64,000 bases of DNA, from NCBI GenBank assembly GCA_947629455.1, contig CANRDT010000005.1, positions 30,326 to 94,325 of the forward strand, written 5' to 3'. The translations under genes were made by a program, and so were the position numbers. This document shows, piece after piece, positions 34,966 through 43,319 of this stretch. The stretch comes from an uncultured Ruminococcus sp. (lineage in GTDB: Bacteria; Bacillota; Clostridia; Oscillospirales; Ruminococcaceae). The notes under the pieces were generated by a model. That model ran no database searches, was not told the origin of the DNA, and worked only from the letters and a program-made list of their open reading frames with translations. Each line of letters opens with the position of its first letter. Within the stretch, counting starts at the first letter, position 1.

Positions 34966-35363
34966 GGGATCACATCCTTTCGGGATAACGCTTTGTTTTC
35001 CTTTAAATAGATAAAGTGAGTGCATTTTATCTATTATCTATAATACACTATTTTTATTAAAATTTCAAGAGGTTTTTTATGCATTTTACATATTATTAAT
35101 ATTATCCTTTGATGGCGCAAATATTCCCGAAACATTTACCCAATAGAAGTAAGAAATTAGAGGTAAGAGGTAAGAAATGGTCATTGTAACTCTGTTGGCT
35201 TGACAAACTTCAGCGCGTGAAATTGATCCGCTTGCGAAAACAATTATCTACCTTAAAAATAACAGCCATAAAAGAAATTCCCTTTCGCAGTCATAAACAA
35301 GCCGTACAAGAATAAAAATTAATAAGAGCCTGTACGGCTGCTACAATGCAAAGGAGTGTTTTT
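34966..35363. other. ptsI / cation ATPase divergent region
   Basis: Holds the ptsI promoter, GTAAGA heptamers at 35146-35176, a repeat end GCGCGTGAAATTGATC (about 35213-35228), and a hairpin AGCCGTACA/TGTACGGCT (35300-35339, 22-nt loop) 25 bp before the ATPase start that may be a leader structure. No convincing promoter for the ATPase gene was found. Confidence 0.5.
35040..35068 (-). promoter_or_regulatory. ptsI promoter
   Basis: Minus strand TTGAAA (35068-35063), 17 bp, TATTAT (35045-35040). Confidence 0.82.
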
Positions 35364-37961
35364 ATGGGATCCAACCGCTACAGCGGTCTTTCTCCTGCCG
35401 AGGCGGACAGACTGCTCGCTCTCGGCGGCGAAAACAAACTGCCTTCCAAGCAGAAAAATACCGCGCTGAAAATATTTGCAAATCAGTTCCACGACGTTAT
35501 GGTGATGATACTGCTCGCCGCGACCGCCGTTTCGATCGCTCTCGGGCAGTACGCCGACGCCGTCCCCATTCTCATAATCGTGGTAGTCAACGCGCTGCTC
35601 GGTTTCATTCAGGAATACCGATGTGAAAAGACGCTTGAAAAGCTCGAGGAAATGACCGCCCCTGCCGCAAAAGCCATTCGCAGCGGCAGCAGGATAGTCA
35701 TACCGGCAAGCAAGCTCGTCGTGGGGGACATAGTTCTTCTCGAGGCGGGCGACCGCGTTCCGGCAGACGGCGTGATACTGGAATGTAAGGATCTTTCCTG
35801 CGACGAATCGGCGCTAACGGGAGAATCCGTTCCGTGCGTCAAGAACACATATGCCGAGGGGCAGGACACGCGTTCGATAAATCTTCCGTATATGACGTAT
35901 ATGGGCACGATATGCACCAAAGGAACGGCAGTGATACGCATAACCGAAACGGGGCAGAACACCCAGATGGGCAAGGTGTCCCGAATGTTGGAGGACATCG
36001 AGCCCGACCCTACTCCCCTGCAAAAAAAACTCGGCGAGCTGGGAAAGACGCTTGCGCTTATCTGCGCCGGAGTATGCGTTCTGGTATTTACAGCAGGCGT
36101 TATACGCGGCGAACCGGTACTCGATATGCTTATGACGGGAATAACGATCGCAATTGCGGCAATACCGGAGGGTCTGCCTGCCACCGTTACCATCGCGCTT
36201 GCTATGGCTGTCCGCAAAATGCTCAAACGAAACGCCTTGGTACATAAACTTCATTCGGTGGAAACGCTCGGCTGCGCCACCGTTATCTGTACCGACAAGA
36301 CGGGCACTGTCACCATGAACAAAATGAACGTCAGCCACATTCTCGTCTTTTCGGATAAGGAAAAGGAATACCTCACCGACAGAGCGACGGGAAAGATCGC
36401 CGACGCGCAGTATTCCTCCGACAGCGTTTTACACGAGCTGCTCGTCTGCGGAACAGCCTGCAACAACGCCGTTATCACCTATCCCCCGTCCTCTTCAAAA
36501 CGCGACCGCGCAGGAGAATACGGTCAGCCGAAAGCTCAGGGCGATCCGACCGAGGCGGCGATACTTTCGGTCTGCGTAAGGTCGGGAATAGATTACGAAA
36601 ACTTCCCATACACGCGCACGGACGAACAGCCGTTTGACAGCGAAACGCGCTGTATGGCAGTCACCTGCACCGACTCCGCAGGCGTATCGAGAATATTCAA
36701 AAAAGGCGCTGTGGACGTTATCTTAGGAGGAGCTTCACATAAAATGTCGGGCGACAGACTTATTCCCCTTACGGTCGCGGAACGCAGGCGCATACTTACG
36801 CTGAACGATTCCTACGCGTCAAGAGGACTGAGAGTAATGGCGTTTTCCGAGATACGCTCAGGCAGCTGCATTTTCCTCGGTATGATGGCTATGTCCGATC
36901 CTCCCAGACCCGAGGCGAAAAAAGCCGTCCGCGAATGTGAAAGAGCCGGAATAAAAACGGTGATGATAACGGGAGATCACAAGCTGACCGCCTGCGCGGT
37001 GGCGAAAGAGGTAGGAATACTCCGCGAGGGGGATCTTGCTTTTACGGGCGCGGAGCTTGACGAAATGTCCGACGGCAGATTGTCCGAGGTAATAGGCAAG
37101 ACCTCAGTATTTGCAAGAGTAACTCCGGCTCACAAGCTGCGTATCATCAAGGCTTTCAAGGAGGCAGGACACGTCTGCGCGATGACGGGCGACGGAGTGA
37201 ACGACGCTCCCGCAGTAAAAGAGGCGTCTATCGGCGTATCTATGGGCATTTCAGGAACGGACGTCACCAAACAGGCTGCCGACTGCATACTTTTAGACGA
37301 CAATTTCGCCACGCTCGTGAACGCCGTGGAGGAGGGCAGGACGATCTATCAGAATATCCGCAAGTTCGTGCGGTATCTCATCTCCTGCAATATCGGCGAG
37401 GTGCTTACCATGCTCGGCGGCATTATAATGGGACTTCCGATAGTACTCGTACCTCCTCAGATACTGCTTGTAAATCTCGTTACCGACGGTCTGCCGGCAG
37501 TGGCTCTCGGGCTCGAGCCTGCCGAAAGTTCGGTCATGAAAAAGCCGCCCCGAAAAGAGAGCGACAGCTTTTTCAGCGGCGGCCTGCTCTACAGAATTAT
37601 CCTGCGCGGAATACTCATCGCCCTGTCCACCCTTGCCGCGTTCACTATCCTGCTCAAAGCCGGCGGAGGTTTACAGGCTGCGCGTACCGGTGCGCTGGTA
37701 ACTCTGGCATTTTCGCAGCTCGTTCACGTCTTTGAATGTAAAAGCGAGGAAAAGACCCTTTTTTCCGTGCCGCTTTTGTCCAATCCCTTTATGATCTTCT
37801 CCGTGATAATTTCCGCCGCCTGCGTTATCCTTTGTATGTATGTCCCATTCCTCGGCGGAGTTTTCTCCCTTTCAAGGCTGACGGTCTCACAGTGGATAAT
37901 TTGCATAGCGCTGTCCTTCGCCGTACCTGCCGCCGCAGCTATATCTCACGGGAAAAAATAA
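35364..37961 (+). CDS. P2A-type cation-transporting ATPase (calcium-type)
   Basis: 865-residue membrane pump. Cation-ATPase N-terminus (YSGLSPAEADRLLALGGENK), actuator TGES (ALTGESVP), phosphorylation motif ICTDKTGTVT with the catalytic Asp, hinge MTGDGVNDAPAVKEA and about ten membrane segments. In TM4 AAIPEGLPATVTIALA has PEGL as in SERCA/PMR1-type calcium pumps; TM6 has NLVTDGLPAVALGLEP. Calcium is most likely, manganese possible. ATG 35364 follows AAAGGAG. Its last 45 bp are part of a 72-bp sequence duplicated 321 bp downstream. Confidence 0.93.
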   Translation: MGSNRYSGLSPAEADRLLALGGENKLPSKQKNTALKIFANQFHDVMVMILLAATAVSIALGQYADAVPILIIVVVNALLGFIQEYRCEKTLEKLEEMTAPAAKAIRSGSRIVIPASKLVVGDIVLLEAGDRVPADGVILECKDLSCDESALTGESVPCVKNTYAEGQDTRSINLPYMTYMGTICTKGTAVIRITETGQNTQMGKVSRMLEDIEPDPTPLQKKLGELGKTLALICAGVCVLVFTAGVIRGEPVLDMLMTGITIAIAAIPEGLPATVTIALAMAVRKMLKRNALVHKLHSVETLGCATVICTDKTGTVTMNKMNVSHILVFSDKEKEYLTDRATGKIADAQYSSDSVLHELLVCGTACNNAVITYPPSSSKRDRAGEYGQPKAQGDPTEAAILSVCVRSGIDYENFPYTRTDEQPFDSETRCMAVTCTDSAGVSRIFKKGAVDVILGGASHKMSGDRLIPLTVAERRRILTLNDSYASRGLRVMAFSEIRSGSCIFLGMMAMSDPPRPEAKKAVRECERAGIKTVMITGDHKLTACAVAKEVGILREGDLAFTGAELDEMSDGRLSEVIGKTSVFARVTPAHKLRIIKAFKEAGHVCAMTGDGVNDAPAVKEASIGVSMGISGTDVTKQAADCILLDDNFATLVNAVEEGRTIYQNIRKFVRYLISCNIGEVLTMLGGIIMGLPIVLVPPQILLVNLVTDGLPAVALGLEPAESSVMKKPPRKESDSFFSGGLLYRIILRGILIALSTLAAFTILLKAGGGLQAARTGALVTLAFSQLVHVFECKSEEKTLFSVPLLSNPFMIFSVIISAACVILCMYVPFLGGVFSLSRLTVSQWIICIALSFAVPAAAAISHGKK

Positions 37962-38309
37962 CGGTACTGAAAAACAATACCGAAACAGGCTGTTATTCCC
38001 CCCAATGGGGGGAATAATAGCACTATGTCCATAAAATTTTTTCCAGAAGTCAGAACGCTGCGCTTTTAAGAGATAAGAGGTAAGACAAGGAGCGCCTACG
38101 GCGCATATTTTAAAATATTTTCCGCTTTGCAGACTTTTTTCTTGCTTCTTGTCTCTAAAAATCTTGTTTTGGGAGATAAATTTTGTAAAAATTGATTTCT
38201 GTGCCTCTGTCCCCTTTCCTCTTCCCTATGAACGCTGTTCGCCGTACCTGCCGCCGCAGCTATATCTCACGGGAAAAAATAACGGTACTGAAAAACAATA
38301 CCGAAACAG
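37917..38309. repeat. 72-bp perfect direct duplication flanking repeat DNA
   Basis: 37917-37988 (end of the ATPase gene plus 27 bp) is repeated without change at 38238-38309. Between them 249 bp hold the hairpin TATTCCCCCC/GGGGGGAATA, an inverted copy of the module found at 6970 and 24490 (AACGCTGCGCTTTTAAGAG, GGAGCGCCTACGGCGC), and the end AAAATTGATTTCTGTG. Downstream (38310-38446) lie the hairpin GCTATTTCCTCGCC/GGCGAGGAAATAGC and TTACCTC heptamers. Confidence 0.85.
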
Positions 38310-38446
38310 TACTAAAAAACGTACAGATAATATACGTTAAAAGCTATTTCCTCGCCGTTGGCGAGGAAATAGCGCATTATCCATAAAATTTGCGCGGCAA
38401 GATATACGGCTGTAAAAGCATATCTTACCTCTGTCCTCTTACCTCT

Positions 38447-40042
38447 TTATTGCAGCTCACCTTTGTTGAACTCGGTAAGGCTCAGACCCTCGTTGCGCTC
38501 CAATGCCCAGCGTATATTCCATTCGCTTGTAAAGAGCAGCAGATAATTCCCTTTGAGATCCTGCACAAGCTTTGTATCGCTGCTGATCTTCAACTTCTTG
38601 GGGTCGATGTCCTTGTTGTCTATCCACCGTATATAGGAATACGGCAGACCCTCCTTGACGATGTCCACGTTGTATTCGTTTTTCATACGGTACTCGAACA
38701 CGTCGAACTGCAAAACTCCCACAACGCCTATCAGGACTTCCTCCATACCCGTATCGGGTTCTTGGAATATCTGGATAGCGCCCTCCTGCGCGATTTGCGA
38801 GATACCCTTGACAAACTGCTTGCGCTTTAAGGTATCTTTCTGACGGACGCGCCGGAAATGCTCGGGTGCGAAGGTGGGTATTCCCTCAAAACAGAATTTC
38901 GCCGACGGAGCGCAGACGGTGTCCCCTATTGAAAATATTCCCGGGTCGAAAACGCCTATGATGTCCCCTGCGTAAGCCTCGCTGATTATCTCACGCTCCT
39001 GAGCCATTATCTGCTGCGGCTGAGAAAGCCGCATTTTCTTATCCCCCTGAACGTGCAGCACTTCCATTTCCTTATCGAATTTTCCCGAACATACCCTCAT
39101 AAAGGTTATCCTGTCGCGGTGCGCCTTGTTCATATTCGCCTGTATCTTGAAGACGAACGCCGAGAATTTCTCATCGAACGGATCGACAATGCCCGAATCG
39201 GACATTCTCGCAAGCGGCGGAGTGGTCATTTTCAGAAAATTCGCCAGAAAAGGCTCTACTCCGAAATTGGTGAGCGCCGAGCCGAAAAACACGGGCGACA
39301 ATCTGCCGCTATGCACTGCGGCAAGGTCAAAATCCTCGCTCGCGCCGTCCAGCAGCTCTATATCCTCAAGAATACGGCTGCGGTTCTCATCTCCTATCAG
39401 ATCGCCGAGCGCAGGGTCGTCAAGACCGACTTCCGTCGCCGCCACCTGACGCTGACCGCCCGTCGCCTCAAAAGATATGATGTGCTTTTTCTGACGATCG
39501 TAGACCCCTCTGAAATCTTTTCCCGAGCTGATCGGCCAGTTCACCGGATAGGTGGGCATACCAAGCTCGTTCTCTATCTCCTCCAGAAGATCGAACGGAT
39601 CGCGCGATTCCCTGTCCATCTTGTTTATAAAGGTGAATATCGGTATATGCCGCATTGCGCATACCTTGAAAAGCTTTCTGGTCTGGTTCTCAACGCCCTT
39701 TGACGCGTCTATTACCATTACCGCCGAATCCGCCGCCATAAGCGTGCGGTAGGTGTCCTCCGAAAAATCCTGATGTCCGGGAGTGTCGAGAATGTTTATA
39801 CAGTAACCGTCATACTGAAACTGCATTACGGAAGAAGTTACGGAAATTCCTCTCTGCTTTTCTATCTCCATCCAGTCGGAAACGGCGTGACGTGCCGACT
39901 TTTTGCCCTTTACCGCGCCTGCCTGCGCTATCGCACCGCCGTACAGCAAAAGCTTTTCGGTAAGTGTGGTCTTTCCGGCGTCGGGGTGGGATATTATCGC
40001 AAAAGTCCGCCGTCTGCCGATTTCTTTTTTCAGATCAGTCAT
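38447..40042 (-). CDS. prfC: Peptide chain release factor 3
   Basis: 531-residue translational GTPase that recycles RF1/RF2 after termination. G1 SHPDAGKTTLTEKLL, G3 DTPGHQDFSEDTYRT, G4 NKMDRESRDPFDLL, followed by the RF3-specific domains. Start ATG 40042 behind GGAGGT; the longer frame to 40105 runs into a dispersed repeat and is rejected. It is not in an operon. The MITE at 40094-40308 inserted just upstream may have displaced the promoter. Confidence 0.95.
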   Translation of the reverse strand: MTDLKKEIGRRRTFAIISHPDAGKTTLTEKLLLYGGAIAQAGAVKGKKSARHAVSDWMEIEKQRGISVTSSVMQFQYDGYCINILDTPGHQDFSEDTYRTLMAADSAVMVIDASKGVENQTRKLFKVCAMRHIPIFTFINKMDRESRDPFDLLEEIENELGMPTYPVNWPISSGKDFRGVYDRQKKHIISFEATGGQRQVAATEVGLDDPALGDLIGDENRSRILEDIELLDGASEDFDLAAVHSGRLSPVFFGSALTNFGVEPFLANFLKMTTPPLARMSDSGIVDPFDEKFSAFVFKIQANMNKAHRDRITFMRVCSGKFDKEMEVLHVQGDKKMRLSQPQQIMAQEREIISEAYAGDIIGVFDPGIFSIGDTVCAPSAKFCFEGIPTFAPEHFRRVRQKDTLKRKQFVKGISQIAQEGAIQIFQEPDTGMEEVLIGVVGVLQFDVFEYRMKNEYNVDIVKEGLPYSYIRWIDNKDIDPKKLKISSDTKLVQDLKGNYLLLFTSEWNIRWALERNEGLSLTEFNKGELQ

Positions 40043-40093
40043 TAATATACCTCCAATTAGTAAAACAAAACGCAAGACCGACAATGCGTTTGG

Positions 40094-40308
40094 CAAGGAA
40101 ATCAATTTTTAAATTATATGTAAGCTTTTTAATTTACTTTAACTTGTTCAGGTTGACTTTTGTGTTATTTTTCCTCCGCCAACGGCGGAGGAAAAATAAT
40201 TTAATGTTATATTTTCCGCCTTCGGCGGAAAATATAACAAAAATCTTGCAAAACTGAGCAGAATATAATTATAAGACCTAAAACACTATTATAAAATTGA
40301 TTTCCGTG
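40094..40308. repeat. Intact MITE-like element, copy E, with perfect 9-bp target duplication
   Basis: 215 bp. Left end CAAGGAAATCAATTTT, right end AAAATTGATTTCCGTG (inverted, 15 of 16 match). The element is flanked on both sides by TGCGTTTGG (40085-40093 and 40309-40317). It contains two long hairpins, TTATTTTTCCTCCGCC/GGCGGAGGAAAAATAA (40165-40199) and GTTATATTTTCCGCC/GGCGGAAAATATAAC (40206-40238). It has no ORF. Confidence 0.92.
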
Positions 40309-40423
40309 TGCGTTTGGTTTTTCGTATCTCAAAACAATGCCCCGCAAAGCTCAGAAAACCGCGCTTTGTGAGGTATTGCAGCTTTCGCGGATAAACCTTT
40401 TCCGCTTTACTCTTTTACCCTTT

Positions 40424-40858
40424 TCAGACTACGCCCTTTTGCAGCATTACGTTCGCGTATACCGCCTTTTCGCCCGTGGCAACTATTGCATACGCTTTTT
40501 GCGCCTCTTCGTAAAACTTAAACCGCTCTATCTGACCTATCGCCGTATCTCCCCTCGGGTCGTACTTGCTTATTATGGCTTTGTACTCCTCCCAGATCGG
40601 CGTCTTTACATCGTCGCCCGGCATTACCTGCATAAGACTGACAGGCTTGTCCGTGTAGGTATCAAGCGGAAAAAATTGCAGTACCGCGTCCAGTAACTCC
40701 GGTACGCCATGACCGTCGCAGCGTATAACTATCGAATCTTTACCCATGCTCTCACACGGGAAATTCCCGTCCGCTATAACTATCCTGTCACTGTGCCCCA
40801 TCTCACAAAGTACTTTTAATAACTCGGGCGAAAGTATCGCCGGTATGTTCTTTAACAT
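40424..40858 (-). CDS. fucU: L-fucose mutarotase (RbsD/FucU family)
   Basis: 144 residues. It interconverts alpha and beta anomers of fucose, feeding the isomerase. Family features: ILSPELLKVLCEMGHSDRIV with the conserved GH-D, IADGNFP, and C-terminal FYEEAQKAYAIVATGE with YANVMLQKGVV. GGAGG lies before the ATG. Last gene of the fucose group, separated from the kinase by a hairpin-rich repeat. Confidence 0.9.
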   Translation of the reverse strand: MLKNIPAILSPELLKVLCEMGHSDRIVIADGNFPCESMGKDSIVIRCDGHGVPELLDAVLQFFPLDTYTDKPVSLMQVMPGDDVKTPIWEEYKAIISKYDPRGDTAIGQIERFKFYEEAQKAYAIVATGEKAVYANVMLQKGVV

Positions 40859-40935
40859 ACTATACCCTCCGTTTCTGAATCTCCATACCCTCCACGCACT
40901 CCGACAAAAGGATACGGTATACCATATCCCACTTT

Positions 40936-41150
40936 GCCGCTGGGGAAAACCTTTCTGAAGAAAGGTTATTCCCCAGACCCTTTTCCAAAGACTTTTAATG
41001 ATTTTTGCGAGGGGCAGTCAACCAATCAAAAAACTTTTCAAGCCGTTACCGCGCAGAACCGCAAACGCTTTGACGCCCCTCGCAAAAATAACTGAAAGTT
41101 TTAGGGAGGGGGTTTGGGGGACGACCCTTTTTCAAAAGGGTCTCCCCCAA
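40936..41150. repeat. Third dispersed-repeat type: nested GC hairpins between fucU and kinase genes
   Basis: Within the 326-bp gap: hairpin CTGGGGAA/TTCCCCAG with inner AACCTTTCT/AGAAAGGTT (40940-40976), long-range arms TTTTTGCGAGGGGC (41002-41015) and GCCCCTCGCAAAAA (41075-41088), and TTGGGGGA-GACCCTTTT/AAAAGGGTC-TCCCCCAA (41114-41150). It could attenuate fucU transcription relative to the upstream genes. Not found elsewhere in the window. Confidence 0.65.
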
Positions 41151-41184
41151 CAATAAAGCGGACACGGCATACAACATCATTCCG

Positions 41185-42648
41185 TCAGGGTGGGAGAAGG
41201 CGTTTGAATTGCGAGTAAGCGTCATTCCAGTCCTGAGTATCGCGAGGCTCGAACGAGCTGATATTTTCCGAGCGGCGGACGATCCGTCTTGCCTCGTCAA
41301 GGTCTTTCACCGCGCCCTGAGCGATAAGCTGTATAAGCGCGTTACCGATCGCAGTCGCCTCAACGGGGCCGCTGCACACGGTTCTGCCGCAGGCGCAGGC
41401 GGTAAGCTGCGAGAGGAATTTATCTTTCGTTCCGCCGCCGACCATATACACGACCGAGAAATGTTTTCCCGTGCAGAGTTCGAGTTCCTCAACGGCGAGC
41501 CGATATTTAAGCGCAAGGCTCTGATAGATACAGATCATTATTTCGCCGACGCTTTGGGGGACGGGCTGACCTGTACGTCTACAGTATTCCCTTATACGTT
41601 CGGGGATATTTCCCGCAGGGGTAAAATCGGGCGCGTCAGGGTCGATAAAGCTGACGAAAGGCTTTGCCGCCTTTGCCATATCTTCAAGCTGCGCGAAGGA
41701 ATACTCGCAGCCCTCCCGTATCCACTGACGGCGGCTTTCCTGAATGAGCCACAAGCCGATGATATTTTTCAGAAAAGCGGTTTTTCCGCCGTATCCCAAT
41801 TCATTTGTAACATTTAGCCGATAAGAATTATCGTCGATGATCGGCTGATCGAGTTCCGTGCCGAGCAGGCTCCACGTTCCGCTTGAAAGAAAAACAAAGT
41901 CCTTTTCCTGCGCAGGAGTTGCCGCAAGCGCACACTGTGTATCGTGACCGCACACGGCGACGACGTTTATCGGCTTTATGTCAAGCTCGCTGCAAAGTTT
42001 CTCCGACAGCTTACCTATCACGCTGCCGCTGCCGACCGTCTGCGGAAACAGCGAGCTGTCTATCCCGAGCTTTTTCGCAATATCCGCCGCCCAACGCTTG
42101 TTTTTCACATCAAAAAGCTGCGTGGTAGACGCTATCGACTGCTCGGCGACAAGCTTTCCGCTAAGAAAATAACCGAAAAGGTCGGGCATAAGCGCGATCT
42201 TGTCCGCTCTTTCAAGCAGATCGGGACGCTGTTTCACAAGACTGAGCAGCTGAAAAGCGGTATTTATTTCCATAAACTGATTTCCGGTGACATTATAAAA
42301 TTCTTCACGATCAACGAGCTTAAAACTTTCTTCAAGCATACCTGCGGTACGTCCGTCGCGGTAATGGACGGGATTTTCCAACAGCCTGCCGTCACGATCG
42401 AGCAGACCGAAGTCCACGCCCCATGTATCGACCGCCACGCTTTCAACATTATACGGCTTTGCCTTTATCAGACTTTGCTTTATCTCAAAGAGCAGGCGCA
42501 GCACGTCCCAGTACATCGTTTTTCCGACTATCACCGGATCGTTTGAGAATCTGTGTATTTCCGTCAGGGTGAGCCTATCCCCGTCAAAGCTGCCGACTAT
42601 CGCTCTTCCCGACGACGCCCCGAAATCAACAGCGAGTACGTTTTTCAT
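41185..42648 (-). CDS. FGGY sugar kinase, rhamnulokinase type (probable L-fuculokinase)
   Basis: 487 residues. ATP-dependent kinase with N-terminal VDFGASSGRAIVGSFDG, VDTWGVDFGLLDRDG and C-terminal FLSSGTWSLLGTELD and VYMVGGGTKDKFLSQL. By sequence it is nearest RhaB, but it sits between fucI and fucU, so it probably phosphorylates L-fuculose. Neither rhamnose isomerase nor the class II aldolase is in the window. The ATG at 42648 lies 23 bp after the preceding unknown gene. Confidence 0.88.
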   Translation of the reverse strand: MKNVLAVDFGASSGRAIVGSFDGDRLTLTEIHRFSNDPVIVGKTMYWDVLRLLFEIKQSLIKAKPYNVESVAVDTWGVDFGLLDRDGRLLENPVHYRDGRTAGMLEESFKLVDREEFYNVTGNQFMEINTAFQLLSLVKQRPDLLERADKIALMPDLFGYFLSGKLVAEQSIASTTQLFDVKNKRWAADIAKKLGIDSSLFPQTVGSGSVIGKLSEKLCSELDIKPINVVAVCGHDTQCALAATPAQEKDFVFLSSGTWSLLGTELDQPIIDDNSYRLNVTNELGYGGKTAFLKNIIGLWLIQESRRQWIREGCEYSFAQLEDMAKAAKPFVSFIDPDAPDFTPAGNIPERIREYCRRTGQPVPQSVGEIMICIYQSLALKYRLAVEELELCTGKHFSVVYMVGGGTKDKFLSQLTACACGRTVCSGPVEATAIGNALIQLIAQGAVKDLDEARRIVRRSENISSFEPRDTQDWNDAYSQFKRLLPP

Positions 42649-42671
42649 CTGTCCGCTTTCCTTTCATAAAT

Positions 42672-43049
42672 TTATTCGATCACAAGCGTCCAACACTCTT
42701 CCTCGTCCAGTTTATTATAGACGTGCTTGCCGATTATTCCGCGAAGATTTTTAAGATCGTCTGACACGGTCGAAGCAAACTCCTGATAACAAACATTGCT
42801 CGTACCGTCGTTTAACTCATCGTAAAAATCCGAAATGTAACAGGTAAATTCGTCCAGAATGTCTTCAAGCGGATACTGCGAGATGTCGGAAGAATCATCT
42901 CCCTCGTAAAGCTCAGGTTCCTGCTCGAATTGCAGCGACGTCACATATATTTTCTCGTTGCCGTCGTGATATTCGTAAATGCCGTCTCCGACGGGCTTAT
43001 ATTTGTCGGAAGAGTATTTCTCCGCGTCGTAGTTTTTTATATTTTTCAT
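42672..43049 (-). CDS. Unknown acidic protein in fucose operon
   Basis: 125 residues, strongly acidic, soluble (MKNIKNYDAEKYSSDKYKPV, IYEYHDGNEKIYVTSLQFEQ, CWTLVIE at the C-terminus). GGAGGG precedes the ATG. No family recognised. It lies between fucI and the kinase in the same direction, but a MITE separates it from fucI. A sugar-metabolism role is not shown. Confidence 0.75.
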   Translation of the reverse strand: MKNIKNYDAEKYSSDKYKPVGDGIYEYHDGNEKIYVTSLQFEQEPELYEGDDSSDISQYPLEDILDEFTCYISDFYDELNDGTSNVCYQEFASTVSDDLKNLRGIIGKHVYNKLDEEECWTLVIE

Positions 43050-43086
43050 TTTAGTTTCCCTCCTGTTTGCTGTATGATTATCTTAG

Positions 43087-43319
43087 CAATAAGATCAATT
43101 TTAAAATTTTATATAAGCATTTTATTTTTATGTTTTATTTCATAGTATATTTTATCGGTACAGGCAGACTTTTTGGTTATTTTTCCTCCGCCAACGGCGG
43201 AGGAAAAATAATTTAGTGTTATATTCTCCGCCGTTGGCGGAGAATATAACAAAAATTTTGCTGAACTGAGCGGATATAATTATACGACTAAAACCACTCT
43301 CATAAAATTGATCTCCGTG
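43087..43319. repeat. MITE-like element, copy F, inserted at the fucI stop codon
   Basis: 233 bp, left end CAATAAGATCAATTTT, right end AAAATTGATCTCCGTG. Flanks TTATCTTAG (43078-43086) and CTATCTGAT (43320-43328) agree at 6 of 9 positions, an eroded target duplication; the right one contains the fucI stop codon. It carries the hairpins TTATTTTTCCTCCGCC/GGCGGAGGAAAAATAA and GTTATATTCTCCGCC/GGCGGAGAATATAAC. Confidence 0.85.

Noticed and set aside
40094..40308. Insertion sequence with transposase
   Set aside because: The element is only 215 bp and has no ORF; treated as a non-autonomous MITE-like repeat.
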